The position numbers and the translations under genes are program-made. Positions 6,255 through 12,677 of a stretch of 12,702 bases of DNA are shown here, piece by piece. Origin of the DNA: Chloroflexota bacterium (GTDB lineage: Bacteria > Chloroflexota > Anaerolineae > Thermoflexales > Thermoflexaceae); contig JAUQQB010000042.1 in assembly GCA_030550075.1 (NCBI GenBank), positions 1-12,702 on the forward strand. Direction: 5' to 3'. The notes under the pieces were generated by a model that ran no database searches, was not told the DNA's origin, and saw only the letters and a program-made list of their open reading frames with translations. How positions within the stretch are numbered: the stretch's first letter is position 1; every line of letters starts with the position of its first letter.

Positions 6255-8252
6255 ATGCAGCCCTGGGCCTATCCGGTGGATCTCTCCAAGATCCGGACCC
6301 GCTGGCAGCAGTTCGTCACCCATCGACGGCTGGATTCCGCCCTGGATCCGCTCGTGGCTGCTTCGTGGGAACGATGCTTCCCACGGCTGAATCCCCTTGC
6401 TCCCCCCGTCCTTCCCTGCCTGGATGAACAAACCCTGGAGCGCGTGCGGCTTGCCTTATTTGATTTAATCGCCACGGCTCGCCCCATGATGGAGGATCTT
6501 CACCAGTTCACCGAGGGTTCCGGCTTGGCGATCGCGCTCTTTGATGGTGCCACCTGTGTCCTGGATGTGCTGGGGGACCCGGAGATCGTCCGCGCCGTGG
6601 AGGCCGTTGGGCTTCGACCGGGGGTTTACTGGAGCGAGGGCCATGTGGGCACCAATGCCTTCGCCCTTGCTCTTCTGGAACGAACCCCTACGCAGGTGGT
6701 CGGCGCGGAGCACTTTGTCTCCCTCTATCATTCCTGGGTCACCACAGCGGCTCCGATCTATGGCCTGGATGGGCAGCCGCTGGGGGCGATTGGAGTTATG
6801 GCGCCTGCGGAGCGGGCGCAGCCGGATACCCTGGGTATGGTGATGGCCGCCGCCCGGGCCATCGAGAACCAGTTGCAAGCAGAAGCAAACCTGCGGGAGA
6901 ACCACCAGCTGCTGGCTGAGCTCCAGGCGATCCTGGAGGCCATCGATCAGGTGGTCCTGGTCTTGAACGCTCAGGGGCATGTGATCCACCTAAACCGAAC
7001 GGCCAATCGGGTGCTGGGCCTGGATCCCTCAGGGATCCTGGGGCGTCCCTTGACGGATCACATCCGACTGCCCCTGATCTTTCAGGAAGCCCTATCGGAT
7101 CCCGAGATTCATCGAGAAGCGGAGGGCACTATAATCGTCGAGGGTGCCCCTTTGGAGGGATGGTTAGGGCTGCATGCCGTAACGGAGGGGCGTCGGCATT
7201 TGGGATTTGTCCTCACCTTCCGACGGAGCGAACAGGTGCACCAGATGGTGGCCCGGCTGGTCGGTGCCCAGGCGCTGATGACCCTGGCGGACATCCCGGG
7301 ACGTTCCCGGGCGATTCAGCAAATCCGTCAACAGGCCCGCGCAGCGGCCCGGACCAGCCTTCCGGTTCTCCTCATGGGGGAACCAGGCACCGGCAAGGGC
7401 GTCCTCGCCCGCGCGATCCATAACGCCAGCATCCGCGCCAGCGGCCCATTCCTCGCGGTGTCCTGTCGGGCGATCCCTCGGGAGCTGCTCGCCATCGAGT
7501 TACTGGGGGTGGAAGGAGGCGCATTCCGAAACGGGCCGACGGAGGGACGGCCGGGCAAGTTTGAGCTGGCCCATGGGGGCACCCTTTATCTGGACGAGAT
7601 CGAGGCCTTGCCGCTGGAAGTCCAGGTGGCGATTCTGCGGATTCTGGAAACCGGGGAAGTGATGCGCCTGGGCGGCCTGCGCCCCATCCGTGTGGATGTG
7701 CGGCTGATCGCTTCCTCAGCGGCGGATCTGGAGCGGCTGGTCGCTGAGGGGCATTTCCGGGCGGATCTGTATCATCTTCTGGCCAGCACGGCGATTCGCA
7801 TCCCTCCGCTAAGGGAGCGGCCGGAGGACATCCCGCTTATCGCCGAGGCGGTGTTCCGGCGCCTGCGCCGGGCCTCGGGGCGAACTTACCAGATTGCTGA
7901 AACGGCCCTGCAGAGGTTGAAGACGTATCCATGGCCGGGGAACGTGCGGGAACTGGAAAACGTCCTTGAGCGGGCGGCATCATTCAGCGAGAATGGCTGG
8001 ATCGATCTGCAGCATCTCCCGGAGCGGATTGTGCGGGGACTGACGATGGAACAGACCCTGGATTCCATCCGGCCGGTGGAGGAGCTGGAGCGGGAGGCAA
8101 TCCTGCGCGCGGCTATGCAATATCGGGGTCGCATCAGCGAGATGGCCTCTGCTCTCGGCCTCAGCCGCACTACGCTCTGGCGCCGTCTGAAACGCTATGG
8201 CATCCAGCTCTCCGTGTTCCGGGATAAGCGGAACCATCGAAACGGCAGGTAG
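6255..8252 (+). CDS. GAF-PAS-AAA+-Fis regulator with altered GAFTGA loop
   Basis: A 665-residue cytosolic regulator of the AcoR/DhaR type. GAF-like sensor ~55-215, PAS ~222-335, AAA+ ~345-570, and Fis-type HTH ~610-652 (ISEMASALGLSRTTLWRRL). ATPase motifs seen: Walker A GEPGTGKG (375-382), Walker B GGTLYLDE (D447, E448), first arginine finger FRADLY (R502), and WPGNVRELENVLERA for sensor II. Two key changes occur. The GAFTGA sigma-54 contact loop reads GAFRNG (422-427), and the second arginine region reads HLLA where YRLN is usual; sensor I also has ASSAADL for AATNRDL. Sigma-54 activation therefore looks doubtful. It may act on sigma-70-type promoters, as known for TyrR. The ATG at 6255 follows AAGGAGG. 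The adjacent divergent lipoprotein gene is the obvious candidate target. The sensed ligand is unknown. Confidence 0.87.
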   Translation: MQPWAYPVDLSKIRTRWQQFVTHRRLDSALDPLVAASWERCFPRLNPLAPPVLPCLDEQTLERVRLALFDLIATARPMMEDLHQFTEGSGLAIALFDGATCVLDVLGDPEIVRAVEAVGLRPGVYWSEGHVGTNAFALALLERTPTQVVGAEHFVSLYHSWVTTAAPIYGLDGQPLGAIGVMAPAERAQPDTLGMVMAAARAIENQLQAEANLRENHQLLAELQAILEAIDQVVLVLNAQGHVIHLNRTANRVLGLDPSGILGRPLTDHIRLPLIFQEALSDPEIHREAEGTIIVEGAPLEGWLGLHAVTEGRRHLGFVLTFRRSEQVHQMVARLVGAQALMTLADIPGRSRAIQQIRQQARAAARTSLPVLLMGEPGTGKGVLARAIHNASIRASGPFLAVSCRAIPRELLAIELLGVEGGAFRNGPTEGRPGKFELAHGGTLYLDEIEALPLEVQVAILRILETGEVMRLGGLRPIRVDVRLIASSAADLERLVAEGHFRADLYHLLASTAIRIPPLRERPEDIPLIAEAVFRRLRRASGRTYQIAETALQRLKTYPWPGNVRELENVLERAASFSENGWIDLQHLPERIVRGLTMEQTLDSIRPVEELEREAILRAAMQYRGRISEMASALGLSRTTLWRRLKRYGIQLSVFRDKRNHRNGR

Positions 8253-8274
8253 GGCCTTGCCCGTTTCTCGTTTG

Positions 8275-8317
8275 GGGCTTCCGGGAGTGAGACTGGGGGC
8301 CTTCGGCCCCCAAGCCC
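8275..8317 (+). terminator. GC hairpin downstream of the AAA+ regulator
   Basis: A perfect 8-bp stem, TGGGGGCC (8294-8301) and GGCCCCCA (8305-8312), has the tight loop TTC. An outer 6-bp pairing, GGGCTT (8275-8280) with AAGCCC (8312-8317), can replace its base. It lies 42 bp past the regulator stop, where a terminator is expected, but no T-run follows. The CCTTCGGC...CCCAACCCG segment is shared with the hairpin at 4748-4815, so it may be a repeat family. Confidence 0.45.
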
Positions 8318-8406
8318 AACCCGAGGATCACGGGGAGAAGAGGGGAGCATTCGTCTTTCACGCTGACCTGCAGCACCCATTTCCTAACTCATCACTGGAC
8401 AAGGCG

Positions 8407-8600
8407 CTACAAACAGGGCTTTTCGTTCGTCGTCGGGCACGTCCGTGCCCGTTCTTTTTGGGAACGCTTAGAACGGGCACTTCGCTTCGTGCCCTACTAC
8501 AAACAAGAGGTTTTTCGTTCGTCGTCGGGCACGTCCGTGCTCGTCCTCTTTGTGAAGGCCGGTAACGGGCACTTCGCTTCATGCCTGACTACAAACGAAG
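8407..8600. repeat. Two tandem ~90-bp hairpin-rich repeats plus a partial third
   Basis: Units begin CTACAAAC at 8407, 8497 and 8589, giving a 90-bp unit, a 92-bp unit and a 12-nt start of a third. A 29-nt block is identical in both (8420-8448 and 8512-8540), as is the 17-nt AACGGGCACTTCGCTTC (8472-8488 and 8564-8580). Each unit has two potential hairpins: CGGGCAC-GTCC-GTGCCCG (8434-8451, one mismatch in unit two) and GGGCAC...GTGCCC (8475-8494 in unit one). The array fills most of the gene-free stretch 8253-8665. I see no gene there. Confidence 0.8.
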
Positions 8601-8650
8601 TTGAGAGGGCCCCCTTTATCCCTCCCGGGAATCTTTGGACGAATCGGGCG

Positions 8651-8656
8651 GAGGAG
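8651..8656 (+). promoter_or_regulatory. Shine-Dalgarno that fixes the GTG start of the next gene
   Basis: GAGGAG, within GGAGGAGAT, lies 9 nt before GTG 8666. It favours this start over the in-frame upstream ATG at 8489. The ATG would translate 59 codons of tandem-repeat DNA and has no such site. Confidence 0.7.
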
Positions 8657-8665
8657 ATCTTGCCA

Positions 8666-10096
8666 GTGACGCGAACATTCATGCTCCTGATTGTATGCGG
8701 TTATCTGATTCTGGCATGGAGCTTTGCCACGCAGACGCCGCCATGGCAGGTGCCCGATGAGCCCGCCCATTACAATTACATCCGGTTCATCGCCACCACT
8801 GGACGCCTGCCTATCCTGCAGCCCGGAGATTATGATCAAAACTACCTGAGCGAGATCGTCTCCAGAGGATTCCCGCCCGAACTTTCTATCGATCCGCTGC
8901 GCTATGAATTCCACCAGCCTCCTCTTTATTACCTGCTGATGACTCCGATTTTCCTCCTCTCCGGGGGTGGCCTGCTGCCTCTTCGTTTGGTCTCAGCCGC
9001 CCTCGGGCTGCTTCAGATTCTCCTGGCTTTCACCGCTGTGCGCCGGCTGTTTCCGGAACGACCGGCCTGGGGGATCGGGGTCGCGGCGGTTTTCGCCTTC
9101 CTGCCCCAGCATGTGGCTATGACCAGCGGCGTGAACAACGACGCTCTTGCGGAGACACTAATCCTGGGATTATGGGTCTGGATCGCCCACGAGCTCCATG
9201 GCCATTCACCTCGCCGGGCGTGGATCGGCGGACTTCTCCTGGGAGCCGGGTTTCTCACCAAGACCACGGTCTATCCGATGGCGCTGGTGGCCCTGGTTGC
9301 CGTTCTGGCTCGGGCTGTTGCGGAAGGCCGTCCATGGCCGGAGCGGCTCCAGCGCCTGCTCCCCTGGCTACTTTCGGCCCTCGCGCTGGGGGCTCTCTGG
9401 TGGATCCGCAATGGACTCCTCTATGGATGGCCCGATCTCCTGGGCCTGCAACAGCATGATCGGGTGGTCGTGGGTCAGCCCCGCACCGCCGAGTGGATCG
9501 CGCAGTATGGCCTGATCGCAACGCTAGACCGCTTCCGGACCTTCACCTTTCAAAGCTTCTGGGGACAATTCGGATGGATGGGCGTGGTGCTGGAAGCTCG
9601 GTGGTATTTCCTGTTTGCCTGGCTGACCGCCCTGGGCGTTCTGGGGCTTGCGCTTCATCTGGGACGCCAGCGGCAGCGCTCACCCCTCTGGGGCATCCGG
9701 GGGATCCTCCTCCTGCTGGCCCTGGAGCTTACCGTAGGGGCCTATCTCTGGTATAACCTGTCCTTCGTTCAACATCAGGGGCGCTATCTCTTCCCGGCCC
9801 TGCTTCCCATCGCCCTGGGTCTGGTGATCGGATGGCTCACATGGAGCGAGGGAAGCGCCGCGGATGGCCTGGGGATTGCATGCGGTCTGGGGATTGTTGG
9901 GCTGGGGGCTATGGGGATCCTCCAGCGAGACTTTCCACTGTTCCCTCTCAGTCTCTTCGCAGGGACAGGACTGATGGTGTGGCTATCGGCCCGCTTTCCA
10001 GCGCTCCGACCTTACCTCGGCCTGGCCCTCTGCATCGGCGCCTTCGCCTTGAATCTTTACCTGGCGCTCCAGGTGATCCCCTCCGCCTTTTATTGA
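8666..10096 (+). CDS. GT-C-fold membrane glycosyltransferase-like protein (DUF2142/GT39-like)
   Basis: A 476-residue polytopic membrane protein with about 11-12 hydrophobic segments. It starts at a GTG, giving a first helix at residues ~5-20. It carries GT-C-type loop signatures: VPDEPAHY (29-36), with D31/E32 where GT-C enzymes bind metal and sugar donor, YEFHQPPLYYLL (80-91), GVNNDALAE (155-163) and HQGRYLFP in the C-terminal third. These resemble DUF2142 and ArnT/PMT-type proteins that use polyprenyl-phosphate sugars to modify lipids, glycans or proteins outside the membrane. The substrate cannot be told. It appears monocistronic: a tandem repeat array lies upstream, and a perfect hairpin and a convergent gene lie downstream. 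No large soluble C-terminal domain is present. Confidence 0.8.
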   Translation: MTRTFMLLIVCGYLILAWSFATQTPPWQVPDEPAHYNYIRFIATTGRLPILQPGDYDQNYLSEIVSRGFPPELSIDPLRYEFHQPPLYYLLMTPIFLLSGGGLLPLRLVSAALGLLQILLAFTAVRRLFPERPAWGIGVAAVFAFLPQHVAMTSGVNNDALAETLILGLWVWIAHELHGHSPRRAWIGGLLLGAGFLTKTTVYPMALVALVAVLARAVAEGRPWPERLQRLLPWLLSALALGALWWIRNGLLYGWPDLLGLQQHDRVVVGQPRTAEWIAQYGLIATLDRFRTFTFQSFWGQFGWMGVVLEARWYFLFAWLTALGVLGLALHLGRQRQRSPLWGIRGILLLLALELTVGAYLWYNLSFVQHQGRYLFPALLPIALGLVIGWLTWSEGSAADGLGIACGLGIVGLGAMGILQRDFPLFPLSLFAGTGLMVWLSARFPALRPYLGLALCIGAFALNLYLALQVIPSAFY

Positions 10097-10126
10097 GCTT
10101 CGCCTTGCTTAAAACGCCGCGGGCCG

Positions 10127-10160
10127 TAGGTAGGACAACTGCTTGCAGTTGTCCTACCTA
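10127..10160. terminator. Perfect 15-bp hairpin between convergent genes
   Basis: TAGGTAGGACAACTG (10127-10141) and CAGTTGTCCTACCTA (10146-10160) pair perfectly around the loop CTTG. It sits between the convergent glycosyltransferase and DUF1232 genes, so it can serve both. On the minus strand a TTTT run follows about 10 nt later. The right arm contains the DUF1232 stop codon (CTA, 10158-10160). The perfect symmetry also suits a REP-like dispersed palindrome. Confidence 0.65.
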
Positions 10161-10460
10161 TTCCTCTAGCACCCGATAGGTGGCCTCAATGATATCCTCG
10201 CGCTTAGATGACGTCTGCCGCTCGTCTGCCGGAGCTAAATCCAGTAACATCCGCAAAGCGAGCAGGAGAAGGACCAGATCATCTAAAGAGCCGATCCCCG
10301 GGATCATCAGGTCCGGCAGAAGATCGATGGGGGAAAGGATATAGATCAGAGCCAGAAGAGGAAGCATTTTCAACCAGCCTGGCGTGCGAGGATCCCGCAT
10401 CAGCCGCCAGATCCGCCGCAGGTCCCGCCACCAGCTCCACAAGGTTCCCTGCCGACGCAT
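10158..10460 (-). CDS. DUF1232 (YkvA-type) small membrane protein
   Basis: A 100-residue protein carrying the DUF1232 signature YILSPIDLLPD (40-50) followed by IPGIGSLDDLVLLLLAL (53-69). It has a hydrophobic stretch before it (MLPLLALI) and another after. A basic N-terminal helix (WWRDLRRIWRLMRDPRTPGWLK) precedes the membrane part. The molecular role of the family is unknown. The ATG at 10460 follows AAGGAG at 6 nt. A longer in-frame start at 10562 would run through two strong hairpins and lacks support. It is on the same strand as the CBS gene, 180 bp downstream of it, probably as a separate transcript. The stop codon is built into the downstream hairpin repeat, so the last residues may have been set by its insertion. 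Confidence 0.85.
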   Translation of the reverse strand: MRRQGTLWSWWRDLRRIWRLMRDPRTPGWLKMLPLLALIYILSPIDLLPDLMIPGIGSLDDLVLLLLALRMLLDLAPADERQTSSKREDIIEATYRVLEE

Positions 10461-10496
10461 ACCCGACTCCTTACGCTCATTTACCCAGAGAACTCC

Positions 10497-10537
10497 GGGG
10501 GCTAAGAAGGTCGCTTTTACTAGCCTTCTCAGCCCCC
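10497..10537. repeat. Imperfect 14-bp hairpin upstream of the DUF1232 gene
   Basis: GGGGGCTAAGAAGG (10497-10510) pairs with CCTTCTCAGCCCCC (10524-10537) with a single A/C mismatch, around a 13-nt loop. On the minus strand it ends 36 nt before the DUF1232 ATG. It could be a leader structure of that gene or a terminator of the CBS gene upstream. There is no T-run to decide between these. Confidence 0.55.
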
Positions 10538-10542
10538 GCTCA

Positions 10543-10578
10543 CTTCCCCCTCGACTCTCCAAGTCGAAAGAGGGGAAG
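10543..10578 (-). terminator. Second hairpin between CBS and DUF1232 genes
   Basis: CTTCCCC (10543-10549) pairs with GGGGAAG (10572-10578), and TCGACT (10551-10556) with AGTCGA (10562-10567), across a small internal loop; the end loop is CTCCA. It lies 62 bp past the CBS gene stop. Together with the hairpin at 10497-10537 it makes a double stem-loop in a 180-bp spacer. Confidence 0.4.
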
Positions 10579-10640
10579 GGACTTCAATCATCGCTATCTG
10601 ATTCCGGGAAAGGGGGCTTTTAGCATACCCCTGCCCGTTT

Positions 10641-11078
10641 TTACTCCTCCGCCGCCAGGCGCACCACCATCTTGAAGATGTCAGACTCGGTGATAATCCC
10701 GACCACGCGGCCGTTTTCCACCACGGGCAGGCCGCCGATCTTGTGTTCCAGCATCAGCCGCGCCGCCTCATAAACCGGCGTGTCCGGGGTGACGGTGATC
10801 ACCTTCCGGGTCATGATCTTATCCACGGTCAGGCGGGCGAGGAGATAGTTGAGCTCAAAGATGCTAAGGGACGTTGCATCGGAAGGAGAGGCCTCGCGGA
10901 TATCCCCCAGGGTGACGATCCCAACCAGATGTCCGTTCTCGTCCACCACGGGTAGACGCCGGATGCGCTTCTCCTTCATGATCTGATGGGCTTCCGGCAA
11001 CGTGGTCCGGGGCGAAATCGTAATTGGATTCGGGGTCATCCAGTCCCGCACTTTGTGTTGCTTGAGGATGCTTGCCAT
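10641..11078 (-). CDS. Tandem CBS-domain protein
   Basis: A 145-residue soluble protein made of two CBS domains and little else. Domain one spans ~10-62 (VRDWMTPNPITISP ... RRLPVVDENGHLVGIVTLGDI) and domain two ~86-138 (VDKIMTRKVITVTPDTPVYEAA ... GGLPVVENGRVVGIITESDI). The T-x-x-D end of each domain (TLGDI, TESDI) suits adenosyl-nucleotide ribose binding as known for Bateman modules such as AcuB/YtoI-type proteins. With no attached effector domain it probably binds AMP, ATP or SAM and acts on a partner, which is unknown here. The ATG at 11078 follows AGGAGG at 6 nt. A hairpin lies in its leader. The moa genes lie upstream on the same strand, but a 196-bp spacer with its own candidate promoter suggests separate transcription. 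Confidence 0.9.
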   Translation of the reverse strand: MASILKQHKVRDWMTPNPITISPRTTLPEAHQIMKEKRIRRLPVVDENGHLVGIVTLGDIREASPSDATSLSIFELNYLLARLTVDKIMTRKVITVTPDTPVYEAARLMLEHKIGGLPVVENGRVVGIITESDIFKMVVRLAAEE

Positions 11079-11112
11079 GGGGGGCCTCCTGGCACGGGAT
11101 GGATCCAGATTA

Positions 11113-11142
11113 TGCAGGGGCGAGGCATGCTTTGCCCCTACA
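11113..11142. repeat. Hairpin in the CBS gene leader, TGTAGGGGCA family
   Basis: The arms AGGGGCGAGGCA and TGCTTTGCCCCT pair over their whole length if G-U pairs are allowed on the plus strand (on the minus-strand transcript these become A/C mismatches). The element starts TGTAGGGGCA on the minus strand, like the hairpin at 1591-1617, and is bordered by TGCA/TACA. It lies between the candidate promoter and the Shine-Dalgarno of the CBS gene, so it would be in that mRNA leader. Confidence 0.5.
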
Positions 11143-11144
11143 CC

Positions 11145-11173
11145 ATATAAATAATATCACATCCACAGCTCAA
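11145..11173 (-). promoter_or_regulatory. Candidate promoter for the CBS gene
   Basis: TTGAGC (11173-11168) and TTATAT (11150-11145) are spaced 17 bp on the minus strand in an AT-rich patch, matching housekeeping -35/-10 geometry. A start near 11138 would place the hairpin at 11113-11142 at the 5' end of the leader. The remaining spacer up to 11274 shows nothing else recognisable. Confidence 0.4.
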
Positions 11174-11274
11174 GGGGCTATAGGGAAAGGGGGTACTTAA
11201 TTCGAGGAGAGCACCCATAACAGTTAATCATACAGCTCACTTCGTCCAAAGCCCACGTATAAACCCTTGTGCTT

Positions 11275-12000
11275 TCACGAGGTCCGAGAGGAGCGCGAGA
11301 CATCCGTCGGCGAGGGATGATAATGGCCCTCGATCCACACTTCGCCATGGGGGCCGATCTCTTTCTTCCAGATGGGAACAATCTCTTTCAGCCGATCGAT
11401 TCCATAGTGAGCGGCTTCGAAGACCCCCTCATGACGATGCCCGGAGGAGGCTGCCACCGCCACCGTGACCTCCCCAACCTTCATTCGTCCAACTCGCTGG
11501 ACCAGGGCGATGCCGTGGATCAGAGGCCATCGCTCCCGGATCTCGGCGAGGATCTGACGCATCTTGGCTTCGGCCATAGGAAGATAGGCTTCGTATTCCA
11601 GGAACTCCACGTGGCGATCCCCCTCCTCGCCTCGCACAACCCCGGTGAACAGCGCGACCGCCCCCGTTCGGGGGGTGGCCACCGCTCGCACCAGGGCGTT
11701 CAGGTCGATGGGTTCGGTTGTAATGGCGACAATCTCCGGTCGTGAAGGATCCGTTTCACCCCCACTGACCGGCGGGAACAATGCCACTTCATCCCCAGGC
11801 CGCAAGCCATCCTCCGGGAAAGCGAATTCATGGTTGATCGCCACGACCGTGGAAGAAAGATAGGGTTGAAGGGCCGGATAGGTTTCCGCCACAGCCTGTA
11901 GCAGATCGGCCACCGAGGCGCCGTCAGGGATCTGAACTGAGATGATCTCCCGGCCGATTCGATCCTTCAAGGTGGCGAACAGACGGATCTGAATCTCCAT
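11275..12000 (-). CDS. moaDE: MoaD-MoaE fusion, molybdopterin synthase in one chain
   Basis: A 241-residue fusion. Residues 1-81 are MoaD (IRLFATLKDRIG ... LRPGDEVALFPPVSGG), with the sulfur-carrying Gly80-Gly81 followed directly by ETDPSRP. Residues ~88-230 are MoaE: LFTGVVRG (118-124), GHRH (187-190), and DRLKEIVPIWKKE with K205 and K212 matching the catalytic lysines of E. coli MoaE. Molybdopterin synthase inserts two sulfurs into cyclic pyranopterin monophosphate. In stand-alone MoaD the GG must be a free C-terminus for activation by MoeB-type enzymes. Here it is internal, so cleavage after Gly81 is expected, as reported for mycobacterial MoaX. The ATG at 12000 follows GGAGG at 9-10 nt. 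The frame extends 18 codons upstream without domain match. It follows moaC by 72 bp on the same strand, a probable operon. Confidence 0.93.
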   Translation of the reverse strand: MEIQIRLFATLKDRIGREIISVQIPDGASVADLLQAVAETYPALQPYLSSTVVAINHEFAFPEDGLRPGDEVALFPPVSGGETDPSRPEIVAITTEPIDLNALVRAVATPRTGAVALFTGVVRGEEGDRHVEFLEYEAYLPMAEAKMRQILAEIRERWPLIHGIALVQRVGRMKVGEVTVAVAASSGHRHEGVFEAAHYGIDRLKEIVPIWKKEIGPHGEVWIEGHYHPSPTDVSRSSRTS

Positions 12001-12072
12001 TGGAAATCCCCTCCAATCCGAGGGCTGATCATTGTTTTTAAAGAGGCGGCCCATCTTCGGCAGCTCTCCTTC

Positions 12073-12561
12073 TCACGGCTCCAGGATAAGATCCCCACTC
12101 TTCCCCCCGTGTTTCTCGATCAGGCGGATATTCGTCAGGCGCATGCGACGATCCAGGGCCTTCGCCATATCGTAAATCGTAAGCGCCGCCACGGTCACCG
12201 CAGTCAGGGCCTCCATTTCCACCCCGGTCCGGGCCACCGCCTCCACGCGAGCCGTGATCTCCACCCATGGGAGCGGATGGGTCTCATCCGAGTCCCGGAG
12301 GGTGAAATCCACCTGAACATGGGTGATCGGCAGAGGATGACAGAGGGGGATCAGATCAGGAGTACGCTTGGCAGCCATGATCCCGGCGATCCGGGCAGCG
12401 GCCAGCACATCTCCCTTGGGAACAGTCCCTTCTCGAATAGCGGCTATTGTCTCCGGTGCCATCCAGACCTCTCCGCGGGCCACCGCCACCCGGTGGGTCT
12501 CCGGCTTCTCCGCCACATCGACCATTCGCGCCCGTCCATGCTCATCGATGTGGGTCAGCAT
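12073..12561 (-). CDS. moaC: Cyclic pyranopterin monophosphate synthase MoaC
   Basis: A 162-residue enzyme, the normal length for MoaC, which converts the MoaA product 3',8-cyclo-GTP to cyclic pyranopterin monophosphate. Signatures: KGDVLAAARIAGIMAAKRT (49-67), LIPLCHPLPI with H75, TGVEMEALTAVTVAALTIYD (E115, E117, D131), K134 in DMAKAL, and GGKSGD (152-157). The D131/K134 pair matches the catalytic Asp128/Lys131 of E. coli. All key residues are present, so it should be active. ATG 12561 follows GGAGG; the longer reading begins with TTG seven codons earlier and overlaps the Shine-Dalgarno, so it was not used. It is first of the moaC-moaDE pair. No moaA is in the window. Confidence 0.95.
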   Translation of the reverse strand: MLTHIDEHGRARMVDVAEKPETHRVAVARGEVWMAPETIAAIREGTVPKGDVLAAARIAGIMAAKRTPDLIPLCHPLPITHVQVDFTLRDSDETHPLPWVEITARVEAVARTGVEMEALTAVTVAALTIYDMAKALDRRMRLTNIRLIEKHGGKSGDLILEP

Positions 12562-12612
12562 CCGGATCTTCCTCCCTCGCAATAGAAGTCACACGGTCGA
12601 TCTTCTTCCTGG

Positions 12613-12664
12613 TAGGAGTTACGCAGTTGAAAGCTCTAAAGGTGGAACGGAATGGCCCCACCCC
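12613..12664. repeat. Second copy of the MITE-like left half
   Basis: This 52-nt segment matches 4867-4918 at 51 of 52 positions, in the same orientation (only G4900 versus A12646 differs). It starts at the same terminal AGGAGTTACGCAGTT arm. Similarity stops at the C-run. The right end, if present, lies beyond the window. It lies about 50 bp upstream of moaC, so it may hold or disturb that gene's promoter. Confidence 0.85.
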
Positions 12665-12677
12665 CCTTCTCCCCCCT

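Noticed and set aside
8407..8600. CRISPR array
   Set aside because: Repeats are ~90 bp, head-to-tail and have no unique spacers between identical 24-40-nt repeats.
8489..8665. 59-residue N-terminal extension of the glycosyltransferase from the upstream ATG
   Set aside because: It is encoded by tandem-repeat DNA, has no membrane or family similarity, and lacks a Shine-Dalgarno, whereas GTG 8666 has a strong one.
10461..10562. 34-residue extension of the DUF1232 protein
   Set aside because: It runs through a strong hairpin and lacks support. ATG 10460 has AAGGAG at ideal spacing.
11091..11108. TGGCAC as a sigma-54 -24 box near the CBS gene
   Set aside because: No TTGCA/TTGCT follows at the required spacing, and it overlaps the region near the Shine-Dalgarno.
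11178..11381. 67-codon minus-strand frame downstream of moaDE
   Set aside because: It overlaps the 3' end of the MoaE domain in another frame and has no Shine-Dalgarno or similarity.
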